A stretch of 64,000 bases of DNA from Trogon surrucura. Its lineage: Eukaryota; Chordata; Aves; Trogoniformes; Trogonidae. Under the pieces are notes generated by a model. The model was given only the letters and a program-made list of their open reading frames with translations. It searched no databases and was not told where the DNA came from. The position numbers and the translations under genes are program-made. The stretch covers positions 19,846,037 through 19,910,036 of the forward strand of contig CM036617.1 of the NCBI GenBank assembly GCA_020746105.1, given 5' to 3'. Positions 48,612 through 60,500 of the stretch are shown one piece after another; the stretch's first letter is position 1; each line of letters opens with the position of its first letter.

Positions 48612-51074
48612 GATAAATTGTTCCAGATTTGCCATGCTGCCTCAAATCTGTGGTTGGTCTGGTCTGGTCCAGTCTCCTTCGTCCGGCACCAGATGAGAGC
48701 TGCCGAGGAACACTAAAGCAAACAAAGTAACAAAATCTGAGAGATATGTAGGCAATTTACAGCATGATTTACAAGATTGAGCACTTTTTGCTGACTTACT
48801 AGAATGGCCTGGGGCAGGCAACTGTCATTACCTTTATTAAACTTTTAGGACAGCAGGCTGAAAGGAGTTCAAGTGAGATGTATGGCAGTTTGGGGGGTTG
48901 ATGCAGCCCTGGAAGGGGCTGTGGCATTCCCCTCTTTGGCAGAGGCAGAGGAGGGGAGATTGGGCTGGGAAAGGTCCACTTGGGCAGCATCCAATTCCTA
49001 CCACTGGAAGACTGACCAGGGAAGCTGGTGGAGGCTGATGCTCCGTGGCTTGGTAGGTACTTGTCACTGAGGACATGATGCTCCCAGAGAGGTGATTCTC
49101 CCAGCTAGGGTTAATTAGCACTTTCATGATGAAGGGAAAATGTCCCAAAGGATAGGCAGAGGACTTCAAGGTACCATGAGAATTGCTATTCCTGCTGATC
49201 TCAGAAAAGGGCCAGATGAAAGCTGTTCAGATGATGTGTGTTACTCATCCTGGACTGTTACTCAGGACAACTGAAGGTTGAGATCCAGGATAGCACTTTG
49301 GTAGCTTCTCCTCCAGAAAAGGTTCAAAGGCTGTAAAGAGTGATCAGAAAAATCAGGTCTATGTCCCCGGGACTTGCCCCTCTGTCGAGTCTCCTAATGA
49401 CAAGCTAATTTCTCATGGGCTCCTGCCTGTGGAGGATGCCCCACTGAAGTGATTACTGCCCAGTAACTTCATCTTTCTTGAAAAGTGTTCTCAATTCATT
49501 CCTCCCTCAAGCTTAGGAGGACCCAGAATTCATGTCCCGCTCATCCCTCTGCCCTGATCCCCCAGATCCTCCCCCACCTCTTACAAAATCCGCACCCCAT
49601 ATATGCTGACCCAGCATATATTTTTTAAGAGCACTGATATTTGCTGTAAAATTTGGGTGGAGGATGTCCAAAGTAGGGTGCATTGGCTTAGCCCATTGGC
49701 TTAGCCCAGAGAGGGGTCTGATCGCAGGTTTAAACACTTGAATAATTTTGTGAAAGGCACCATTTCTGCACTTACATTCATTGCTGACTCCATCCAGAGG
49801 GTTCAGTGCCTCACAGGATCAGCTCTACAAATTATTCACAAGCATGTCATTCAAGAAGGGAGTCTGAACCATCAGGCATTCTTCATGGTCCTCTGAGCCA
49901 CAGTGCTCAGAAGTTGTTCAGAAATTTTACAGAGCCAAAGAGGGTGCAGAGATCTTCAGTTAGCATTTCTGGACCATCTGCAAGAATCATCAGGCTGTCA
50001 TAAAATCCTTGTGAATATGAAGACATGGTCCCACAAGGCCCTTTGTCACAATCTCTGTCCCAAAGACAGTGAACTCCATGCTTTAAATCAGCAGTGGAAT
50101 AACTCCTTCTGAACATGAATTAAAGGTGTTTTTTCTCCCAGGATATTTGACACTTCTCTAAGTTGTCTTTATGCTGATACTAATACTGTGATTTTACAAA
50201 CAGTCTCTGTTACTGTGAAGATAAACCAGGCTCTGCATTAACACTGTTGCTGCACCTTCTAACCCAGCAAACCATCTCCATATCTCTTGACCTACAGAAC
50301 AGGAACTGTCAAGCGGAGTTTTCTGTTCTGTCAAAATTTTAGGACTCTTCTAGACAAGAGGGGGGTCCCTTTTGAGGACAAACACATTCCAACAATCTCT
50401 GAGCTACTAGTGGTTTTCTAGAGTTTTTTTCCAGGTCTCCCAACAGCATGTGGAGATTTATAGTAACTAAGTAGATCATTTTAACAGAATGCCTTCATTC
50501 CATTTTCTTTCTTCTCAATAATCAAAGCATCTCAGGCACGGAGCCATAAAGATGTTTGCCATGTAGTGTTTTCTAATAACAATTTAATAAGTCTCAGACC
50601 AAGAGAGAAAGAAAAAAAGAAAAAATATAGATATAAACAGCATATTCAAAGGCACATAGATCTCCTGTAAATCCATGTGATCCTATTTTGCCCAGCAAAT
50701 ATATATGTGTAGCGCTGAACAGACTCTCACACAGAAACACACACACACGGACACTGTAAAAGAACTCAGATGAAGCCAGTAGTGCCTGTATTTTTCTCTA
50801 CATGAAAAACATTTAATATCAATAGTTAGAGGTTTCCAACAGAGGTGAATAACCCAGTCCATGCTGAGACGGGAACACTGGGGAACGTCTATAGGAACAA
50901 CCTTCATACATTAATGCTACACATAAGGCACTGAAAGTGCGTAAGTGTGTGCAAAGAACATCTGGTTCTCAACACCATTACATCAAATGACACCATCCAG
51001 CGATTAGTCCAAGCATTAATCCCTCTTCCAGTAGAAATCAGAGAACACCTGGGATGGGAGAAACCCTCTGGGAA
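48612..51074. other. Unassigned non-coding DNA
   Basis: A 13-base tandem duplication (cattggcttagcc twice) lies at 49681-49706. A short CA/ACAC patch is at 50729-50748. Nothing else was recognised. Confidence 0.5.
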
Positions 51075-52259
51075 TGTTTTGGTTTGGCCTGGCCAGATTT
51101 CCGCGATGGAGGGGGAGCTGCAGGGTGGCTTCTGTAAGAAGCTGCTAGAAGCTCCCCAAGATTGATAGAACCAATGCCAGCCGGCTCCAAAGAGGGACCC
51201 GCCGCTGGCTAAGGCTGAGCCTATCAGTAAGGTGATAGCAGAGGAACGCCTCTGTGAAAAACATATTTAAGAACGGGAAAAAGAACTGCGCCATTACAGC
51301 TGGCACAGAGATGGAGGAGTGAGAGTCTGTGCAGACACCAAGGTCAGTGAAGAAGGAGGGGGGGGAGGATGAGCTCCAGGCGCCGGAGCAGAAGGAGTCC
51401 CCTGGGTCCGTGGTGAAGACCATGGTGAAGCGGGTTGTCCCCCTGCAGCCCATGGGCGAGGTGCAGATGTCCACCGTGAGGATCACCGCGTAGATGTCCA
51501 CCGAGGACTCCACGCCGTGTGGGTGGATGCCTGAAAGGGGACTGTAGCCCGTGGGAAGCCCCCATCAGAGCAAGTCGCTGCCGGAACCTGTAGCCCGTGG
51601 AAGAGAGGAATGCCCACGCTGGAGCAGGTTGGCTGGTGGAACTTTTGGGACGCTGCGGGTGGCCCATGCTGGAGCAGTTTCCCCCGAAGGACTGCGCCTC
51701 AGACTCACAAGGGGTGGGCTGCCCCTTATGAGGTGTCTCCCGTTGGGCAGTTTGTGATGAATTGCCCTTCGTGGGACGACTCACGTGGAGAAGAGAGCGT
51801 GAAGCTCGTCTCCCGTGAGAGGGACCCCACAGTGGCCCTGGGGAAGAGTGAAGAGTCCTCCCCCCGGAGTGAAGAAGCGGTGGAACCAACGTCGGATGAA
51901 CTGACCGCAGCCCCCATTCCCTGTCCCCCTGCGCCGCTCGGGGGGAGGAGGTGGAGAAACCGGGATTGATGTTAAGCCCGGGAAGAAGGGAGGGATGGGG
52001 GGAAGGTGTTCTGTTTAAGATCTGTTTGCTCTTTCTCACTTCTCACTACTCCTCTCTGATTAGTTCTCTTAATAAATGTACCTAATTTCCCCAAAACTGA
52101 GTCTGTTTTGCCCAGGACGGTAAATGAGAGTGATCTCCCTGTCCTTATCTCAAACCCTGAACCCTTGGAAATATTTTCTCCCCCTGTTCAGCAGTGAAGG
52201 CGGGGGTGAGTGAGCGGCTGTGTGGGTACCTGGCGGCTGGCCAGGGTCAACCCACGACA
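51075..52259 (+). mobile_element. Solo LTR of an avian endogenous retrovirus, 1,185 bp
   Basis: The element starts TGTTTTGGTTTGGCCTGGCC and ends GGTCAACCCACGACA, giving canonical TG...CA ends. A TATA-like box (TATTTAA, 51264-51270) and a polyadenylation signal AATAAA (52071-52076) on the plus strand set the orientation. They imply an R region of roughly 800 bp between them. The middle is GC-rich and contains degenerate direct repeats: ctgtagcccgtgg at 51542 and 51588; cccaYgctggagcag twice near 51610 and 51662. No primer-binding site, internal coding region or second LTR follows 52259, so it is a solo LTR left by recombination. I recognise the sequence type from bird genomes but cannot give a family name. 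The long minus-strand frame inside it (51344-52039) reflects GC content. Confidence 0.88.
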
Positions 52260-52352
52260 AATGGAAAAAAGCTTTAACTTCAAATTGTGTTTTAAGGCAA
52301 GGTTTTCAAATCTACCTAGTGGCAGAAGCCAGTACCAGCCACAAAATTTAAA
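52260..52352. other. Short spacer between LTR and CR1
   Basis: Ninety-three bases of unassigned AT-rich DNA separate the solo LTR from the next CR1 3' end. Confidence 0.6.
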
Positions 52353-52858
52353 ACATAGAATCACAGAATGTTAGGGGGTGGAAGGGACCTCTGAAGATCA
52401 TTTAGTTCAACCCCCTTGCCAGTGCAGGATGACCTAGGGCAGGCCACACAGGAACATGTCCAGGTGGGTTTTGAAAGTCTCCAGAGATGCCGACTCCACA
52501 GCCTCTCTGGGCAGCCTGTTCCAGTGCTCCATTACCCTACAGTTGTATTTAGGTTGAACCTCCTGTTTTCCAGCTGGTGACCACTGTGCCTTGTCCTGTC
52601 ACTGGACACCACTGAGAAGAGTCTGGCCTCATCTTCCTGACAGCTACCCTTTAAAAATTTATACACATGGATGAGATCCCCTCTCAGCCTTCTCTGAGCT
52701 AAACAGACCCAGCTCTCTCAGCTTTTCCTTCTATGGGAGATGCTCCAGTCCCCTCATCATCTTAGTGGTCCTGTGCTGGATTCTTTCCAGCAGTTCCTTG
52801 TCCTTCTTGAAATGGGGAGCCCAGAACTGTAGGCGGTACTCTAGATGACATCTAACAG
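52353..52858 (-). mobile_element. CR1 LINE, group A, with stop in ORF2
   Basis: Antisense copy starting with two tail units (acatagaatcacagaatg), then TTAGGGGGTGGAAGGGACCT and TCTCCAGAGATGCCGACTCC. The minus-strand frame upstream reads [20 protein letters not shown] and [21 protein letters not shown] stop follows, at the position where the best copy has tyrosine. Decay is heavier than in the 43.3 kb copy. The 5' end is near 52858. Confidence 0.93.
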
Positions 52859-53404
52859 GTAAGTTTGTGGGAGGTAAGTGCCAGGTCAGCTTTGGGATTT
52901 GTACAGATGAAGACAAATCATGCCTTGAAGAATTTCCACTCAAATTGGTAGGATAAGTGGAGGGAGAGAGGGTCAGACAGGTGGCTAACACAGGAGTTGC
53001 CAGCTCACAGCCCACAGCCAAAGTCCAGCTGTTGAGAACAATTTCTCTGGCTTACGCTTGGACAAGAGACTTTCCAGTCACAAACCTGATCTCCACAGGT
53101 ACTCCCATGAGCTGTCTGGAAGTGCTCTGCACCGAGGAGTGCATGGGGTGGAGGAGTACCAGGATGGAGCAGGGCATGGGGCTCCATGGGATGCAGCAGT
53201 GGTGAAGCGAAGCCAGGGAAGGAAGGGACACAAGTGAAACTAAACCAAATATCCTTTTTGGTTGGGTTTCCTTTTCTTGTAAGGACAAAGTCCTGGTAGA
53301 GAAATGTTTTGTTCAACACAAGACACTGAAGGATGTTTTGTTCCACTGGCTGTAATCACAGATGACATGTTATGATGCCAATATGCAGTGAGGTCTTTCT
53401 AGAA
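52859..53404. other. Unassigned non-coding DNA
   Basis: Nothing was recognised. Opposing short open frames at 52957-53346 shadow each other. Confidence 0.5.
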
Positions 53405-54485
53405 TTTTGCATGATCAATTTTTAATCCCAATCAAAAGACTTTTCTATTATCTTCAAATTTAGATATTTTGCAGCACATTTCTTTCACTAAGTCATAGGT
53501 GAAGTTGCAGAATAAAACCTGTCCCAGCAGTGATCCCTGGAGGACCCTACCACTGACTATTCTCCATCCTGGAAAGTGACCATTAAGACTTAGAGTTTGT
53601 TTCCTATCCTTTGACCAGCTTTCAGTCCAAATAAGGACGTCTCTCCAGTCCCATAGCAACAGAACTTCTTTCACAACCTTTGGTGTAGAACTTCATTAGA
53701 AGCTTTTTTGCAAATCCTCATTTGGTACACCCAAGTATGAGTGCACCCTTTATCCATCTGCTTCCTACCACCCTCCCAGAACACCATCAGGTGTTCATTT
53801 CTTCACAGAAGCTCTGCTGAGTTTTTCCCATGCTAACCCATTTGTTCAATGATCCTGTTCTGTATTAGAGTTTGCCATCTTACCAGGGCTGGAAGTCAGT
53901 GTCACTGACTGATAGTCACCTTTTTGAAGCCCTTTTGTGGGCAGGAGTTTCACAAGATCTCTGGCACGATGGCTGTTTGTAATAATTCATACACCTTGGC
54001 TGTTTGTAATAACTCATACACCTTGGCTCACAGACCCCCAATTTTGTATAGGAGATCCTCAGCTCTCTAAAAATCAATATCATACGGTTCTTAAGATTTA
54101 TTGGTATGTAGCTTACTTGTTTAGACTGCCACACCCTGTATCTTCATCTCATCCTGATCTAGCTCTTCTAGCCTATTTGGCAAAGAGCCTGCCCAAGGTC
54201 TTCTCCGGTGGAGAATGATGCAAAGAATTCACTGATCTTTTCTACTCTGGCTTCATCACCTGTGAGTGTCCCTTTCACATGTTGGCCTATCAGCTCCTTA
54301 CTGTATTTCTGCTTTTGAACTACTTGAAGAGCTTTTTATTATCCTGCTTTGCAAGGCACATTTCCATTCTTCTGTAGCTCTTATTTTTCTGTTTACACTT
54401 GACCTCCCATGTTTTATGGGTGCTCTGTTCCCTCATTTGGGTAATCTTTCCATGCCATAAAATCTAGCCTGTTCCTTTTCACAGC
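53405..54485 (-). mobile_element. Ancient CR1/L3-like LINE relic, about 1.1 kb
   Basis: On the minus strand, a frame at 53432-53674 reads SWSKDRKQTLSLNGHFPGWR, then VLQGSLLGQVLF and KISKFEDNRKVF. This parallels LINE reverse transcriptase motif B ([12 protein letters not shown]) and motif C (KFADDTK), with the catalytic FADD decayed to FEDN. Upstream in element order (53700-54485), antisense phrases correspond to the fingers and the endonuclease linker. The sequence differs throughout from the younger CR1 copies. Neither end of the element is preserved. A 27 bp tandem duplication sits inside it. Family assignment within the CR1/L3/L2 group is uncertain. Confidence 0.7.
53971..54024. repeat. 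27 bp tandem duplication
   Basis: Two adjacent copies of a 27-base unit (ggctgtttgtaata...cacctt) lie at 53971-53997 and 53998-54024 and differ at one base (attcat versus actcat). The duplication sits inside the ancient LINE relic and is younger than it. Confidence 0.97.
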
Positions 54486-57189
54486 CTTCTTACTGTTTCT
54501 GCTGAAACACACCCAGATCTTGTTGGATGGTTTTATTATCTTTTTGCATGAAGATTGGTTTAGGAGTGCAGACAGCATGCAGGTAAGACAGGACATATCC
54601 TTTTTAATAATCCTGGGTTTTAATAATCATGTTTAATAATCACATTTCTAGAGGCCCCAGACCTGCTATGTTCTCATGCTATATCCTCACTGAACAGTGT
54701 GTTACAGCTCCACATACTCAGTCTCATCAGGGCACGTGGTGGAGTGGGACCCTCACACCCGAAGCTCTGCCAAAGCGGCCAGAACTATTGCTGCCCAGAG
54801 AAACTGAGAGAGGCACAGTTGCACAACCACATCCACCTGAAACCTGTGAAATTCTGAGAATTTTTGATGGTTTTCTTTGCTTTTGCATCTGTTTCATTAA
54901 AAACAATTACAAATCTTACAAACCAGACCACTGAAAAGTTATAAAGACTGTGAGATGAGTTATTGCATTATCCCTTGGCCCTCCTCAGCAATTTGTATGA
55001 GGAAGATGACATCATTGGTCAAAAGAAAAATTGGTTCTCCAGATGTGTGAATTATATTGTGGGGTTTTTTTCTTCTTTAGCTATATGACTTTGCCTATTG
55101 CAAATATGCACAGGTAATAGAACACATGTCATGATGTGTGCTTACAGTTTTAATGTTCTACGGATTTTTTTACTTCATTTTAGAAACACAATTACTGTAC
55201 TTGATTAGTTGCTGCATCTCTAAGATTAGAAAAGAATCACTGGAAAAGACTGGTGTAATAACAATGACATTTTGAGAAGTCAGTTCAAAAATATGTATGG
55301 TTTACAGGAGAGTTTCAATGAAAATTCTGATTAGTTCATGATTTATTTTATGTTTTTAAAGGCAAATGAATTTGAAATATTTAGAGAGTATTTTGTGTCC
55401 CAGAGGTCCTGTTAGGACTTAATATGGTCTTGTTATTTTCTGGAATGATCCTAAAGAAATAGGTGATATATCACAACCGTAAGTGAAGTGATGCTGGATG
55501 ATATAAACAAAGAATTATCAGGAAAACTGGACTAGTGTTACTAGTTTAATAAATTATTTTTGGCAAACATTTCATAAACATTAATTTTAATTTCTACAAC
55601 CTCTATTTTTTCTCCTTAGTGATAGAGCTTTACGACTGTATCAACAATAATCCCCATTGATTGTCACCCACAATTGTTTGGCTCCACTCTCTAACCTGTC
55701 AACACTAAACCTGTGTCTGGATGTGGGATGAATAAGGGAAAAAGCCAGACCACATTGTGAAAAGATGTGCAAAGAAACAGCCACAACATTTTACCCCTGA
55801 TAGTCGAGAGGAAGAGGCATGAGCCTACAGCACAGGGAGGGTGAGTCACGCTCCGAAGGTGTTTATTTCTGTCCCATGACCTTGAAGGGAGCCCATGTAA
55901 CAAACTTTAGATCCAGCCAGTTCTCAGACTTCTAACTTTACTTGAAATGAATTCCACCCAAAAGTTATCTGCAGCGTATGTATACACACTGGCCACAGTT
56001 TGCATCATGAGAAAAGAATCGTGTGCCACAGAGATGACAGAACTACCCAGAAAACGTGAATCACACAGCATAGTGTATGAGTGCTTTTCCATATCCCATG
56101 GTACTGTCTTGGCAAGTGGAGAGACAGATATATCCAGGTGGGCCGATGGAAAAGTACTGTGCTGCCCTAGTCACATCTGGCCTTAACGGATAGGTTCAGG
56201 AGGAGTAACACATGGGCCATGCAGCAGAGCTGGGGGAGAAGTCCTGCATCCTCCAAATAAAGCCCGTAAGCAAAGGCCACGCATGGTGTCAGATCCCTCC
56301 GTTTTCCTTTCCCATTTAATTTTTTTTCCTCAGATGTTGTAAAGTTTCTCAAAGGTGCCAGCTGGTGTATGCCAAAAAAATCCTAATTTTGTTCAAAGAA
56401 AACATCTTTGTTAGTGCCAAGAAAACTGCATTTTAAATAGCACTGAAGAACTTCATCCTGGAACCAAATGATGAAAATACCTTCTCCCTACCACATCTGT
56501 CTAAGTTGGAGCAAATCATTCCAGGGCTCCAAAGGTATGGATGTTCAAGGATATAGAAATGCTAATTAATACATGCATTTAAAACAATTCTTTTCAGCCC
56601 TTTTTGCAATTGCAGCAGAATTATTTTCTTTCTAAGGACAACTCTGGATCACATTTTTTGTTGTATAACATAAAAACCCTATGTATTTAAGAAGTTAATC
56701 AGTCTTAGTTGTACAAAATGTAGGAATTTTAGAAAGGATTGCTATAAAGATATGGTTTAGTGCTTGAACGAAAGATATTTGTTGAAAAATTTTGCTAATC
56801 AGTTTCACAGTAAGGCAGCCAGCTCACTGTTTGTCAGTTGTAATTTGCACTCAGGGCACTTTTGTTTAATCAAGCTCCATTTCCATTTCTCCAGGATGCT
56901 CTAGAGGCTCAAGCATCTTTTGACACTGTGCTTCAGGACCATCCTAACCCAGAAAGCCCTAAGCAGTATCTGCCCCCAGGCACAATAGATATGCACATGC
57001 TTCTACATCACAAATACAGTAAAAACAGAGTTTGTGTTGGATGAGCACTCGTACCTGACTCCACGGTCTCAGCAAATCCTCTGCAGTAAAACCAGTGGAT
57101 TAGACTTATTACACTTTTTGACAAATTTTAGTCCCTCAGTTAAAGATGGATGTTGCAAAACTGCAAAGTCTCTGTTTCAGAGCTAGAGC
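54486..57189. other. Unassigned non-coding DNA, AT-rich
   Basis: Mostly AT-rich (55000-55620 in particular). No repeat family, RNA gene or exon was recognised. Confidence 0.5.
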
Positions 57190-57575
57190 TCATGGTCGAC
57201 AAAGAAAGGTTGAGGACTTCAGGCTTGCTTTGCCTGGTAGGGAGGAGGCCAAGAGGCAGATCTAATAGACCCCTCTGAAGGTGCAGTTGCAAAGAGGATG
57301 AACAAAATCTTCTTGGTGGTGGCAGACGACTAGCAAGGGACAAGGTCACGCCTTGTAGTTTGGCAAGTTCAGGCTGAGCATTAGGGAAAACTTGTCCACC
57401 TGGAGGGCAGTGCGACACGGGAACCAGAGACCTAGGGACTGGGAATCCCCATCTTTGGAAGTTTACCAAACTTTGCTAGACAAAGCCATAGTCAATTTGA
57501 TTTAGTGTCAAGTGCAAGGACGGAGTGGAGACCTCCTGGGGTCCTTTCCCACCAGTATGCCCATGAAGTTGTGAA
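57190..57575 (+). mobile_element. Old CR1 LINE 3' portion
   Basis: Sense, highly diverged. Recognisable CR1 phrases include gaaaggttgaggacttc, GGGACAAGGTCACGCCTTG, TTCAGGCTGAGCATTAGGGA, AATCCCCATCTTTGGAAGTT, and CTCCTGGGGTCCTTTCCCAC at the position of the usual 3' block. The terminal octamers are lost. Identity is too low for a group assignment. Confidence 0.65.
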
Positions 57576-60500
57576 ATTAACTACACAGCCTGTGTGCAAT
57601 AGATCTGATACTATTAGATCTCCCTTCAGCCTGGGGCTCAGTGTCAAGGCTGCAGAGCGTCTCTGGCAGCTTGCACCTGGGGCTGTCTTGTCTGCCTTTA
57701 TCCCTTTTTTGACCTTCTTTGGGTTGCAAGGGCAATCACTCAAATCCCTACCAAGATTAGCATTCAGTCCTTACCTCCTGAGAGCATATTTGGCAGCGTA
57801 GGAATGGTGTGTGTGAATTTACATATGGGTGATTCTCATGGCAAGGATCTGCTGTAATCTGCTGGCAGTTGCTGGCCTGGCTGCCAGAGAGATCTGACCA
57901 TCTCCATTGCTTTTTCATTGCCTGTCTCACAAAGAATGCCTTTGGGATGAGGTGTTAGGTTGGGATTTTCACCTTTCATTGGAGAGGGCTTGCTATTGTG
58001 GAATTTGAACCATGCACAGAAACTACTTACCATACACACTCCATAACTTGGTTATACTTAACAAAGCATCTTCTGCTCACATAGGCTTTTGCGGGGAACC
58101 TCGAGCCTGAAGCAAATTAGCACAATAACTGTATATTTCTCGATGTTTTCTAGCCAGATCTGCTAGTTGTTAAGCATGCTGTCATCTGGCAGCTTGCAGG
58201 ATTTATGAATGTACATTGTCTCCATTAGCATCAGTGAGAATAGTGACTATAAATCCCTTCACACGATTAATACACCATGGTGTGCTATCTACAGTTCAGC
58301 ATGCTCAGCAGAACAGTGAAGGAAGATGATTAGAAGCCCTGCTTTCCACTCATCACTGGCAAATTACCATAAATAACTACCCTTACAGCAACAACAAAAA
58401 AGCAGATGATTAAGTATTTGCGTGGAGGCACATATATACAGTCTGAATATTTAGCTTAACTATCTCAGAAATGTGGTAAGTCAGAAGTATTGTCTGAGCT
58501 ACAGCTGTTATGAGATTTTTTTCTTACAATAAAGATTTTTACAAGTTTGAATTATTTTCTCTGGTATGTTTCAATGGTTTTGAACAAAATATGAAAAGAG
58601 AAGTGAAAATCTCTTTCAGCAATTTAAGTTGATTGTCTTACACAGAGGGCTGGAATCCTGACTACATTCCAGTTAAATATTTATCTTCTCCCTACTTAAA
58701 TTGTTACTCTCAAGATAGACTCAATGAATATATCTATCTTCCCTGACCTGAGATGCTGTCCGCAGTGCTTCACCCATCTCACAAGCAGCTGCATTTCCCT
58801 CTGATTGCAAAACTGGTCCGTGAACACCTCACACATAACTTGTCAGAAACACAGAGGGAATGGAACAGGCTTCTATTTCGACAGACACAGACAGATCAGC
58901 ATCAGATGCAGTTAAAAACACCCTCAGATTTGCTGTTTCAAGGCCTTATTTTCAGTTGCTGATGACTTTGTCCATCTTTTTTCACCTGGCTTGAACCTTT
59001 CTATCCTTGGCTGATTTTCTTTGGAAATTTCCAGACAAAACATGATGTTTAAAAGGAGACTGAGGAACTTCGCTTCCACCATATAAAAATGTTTCACGTC
59101 GGAGATTTAGCACTCTCCTGGTGCAGAGCCTTGATGTTCAGAAAAGAGGTTGCTCTGTGCTGAAACTAAAAAAAAGTCACACAGTTAACGGAGTCTGAGG
59201 GCTCTGAAAACCACCATTTACATTGGCAGAATTTACCAGTTAAATTTCCCCGAAGTTTAACTGTTACCGTAACCATAGTGGGGCTGCTGAGGTTGAGGAG
59301 GACCTCCTCTGCGATCACCTCAGCTCCCTCCACAGGCCAGTCTGCCATGGGTGCCACTCAAAAACAAGGGGTGTGTGAAGGAGACCATTTCTACCATAGC
59401 TAGAGTACAAGCTGGCTGCCCAGCTCCCCACGATGTGGTCCTGGTGCAAAACCTGTGGTGAAACCTGGGGCTCTTCTTCTTCCAGTGCCTGAGCTCCTCC
59501 TGCAGAGACGTCACCAGCAGATTCCTACCTCCTCCCTTTAAGACATGTGGTTTCGCTCAGCTGGGAAACATGCAAGACATCACACCACGGGGCGGGGATT
59601 CCTGTTCCTCAAAGCGAAGTCAGAGTTAGAATCATAAAATCAGAAGTTCTATTTTATTTAGCTTTTTTATATCTAATTTAAGTAAATTCTGCATCATAAT
59701 GTACAGACAGAGAAGATGGGTGCAGATTGCTCAAATAACTTTTATTCTAATGTTTCCCAATTTCCCAGTGTTTAACCTTGCAATCTTAATTCCAATTCCT
59801 TCTTAACAATGCTTATGGAACTTGATTTTTTACAGTACCTGATCATGATAACAACCTAAATGTCAATAGTTATGGAAGCATCTTAATCCTGGACTCTTTT
59901 TTTTTTTTTTTTTGCAGGCATTGGAGCATATAAAAAGGGAAAGTACATCTACCGCAAGACTCTTCTTGCACTACCCATCTGTCACATAGTCACTGAAGAA
60001 AAATAAATATTTGAGGCCCATCCACAGTGCAGAATATTTGAGAGGCAACATCTGAGAGTGCAGGAGAAAACTGGACACATAACCAACTGAAGGCAAGAGA
60101 GCAATGTCCTGTTTTGTCTCTCCATCCTTCCAGCCCATAGCAGAAATCTTAACGTTTCCCTTGTGCATCACAAGGATAAATACCTTGCTTAGTGCTGACT
60201 TTTCCTCTAATGTTACTTAGTAGAAACAATGCAAACAGCACACTAGCAAACCTGAAGAAAAGCACAGCTGTATGAGCAACGATGTTTTGATTCAGTAAAT
60301 GCACTGGGGGAAAAAAGCCCTGTAAAAACTAAGACAGTATTTTTTAAAGAAAAAAAAAATACAAATCCATTTGATTTGAGTTAGGTGTTTTGTCTGACCT
60401 GAAACACGTTGCTTCTTTTTGGTTTGAGTAATTTTTAATGAATGTAGAGGTGCAGATTCTGTAGGGTGACAAGAGGATGGAGGGGACTGACCTCAGATCC

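Noticed and set aside
59890..59935. Splice acceptor (T17 followed by gcag)
   Set aside because: A homopolymer followed by AG occurs by chance, and no exon-like frame follows.
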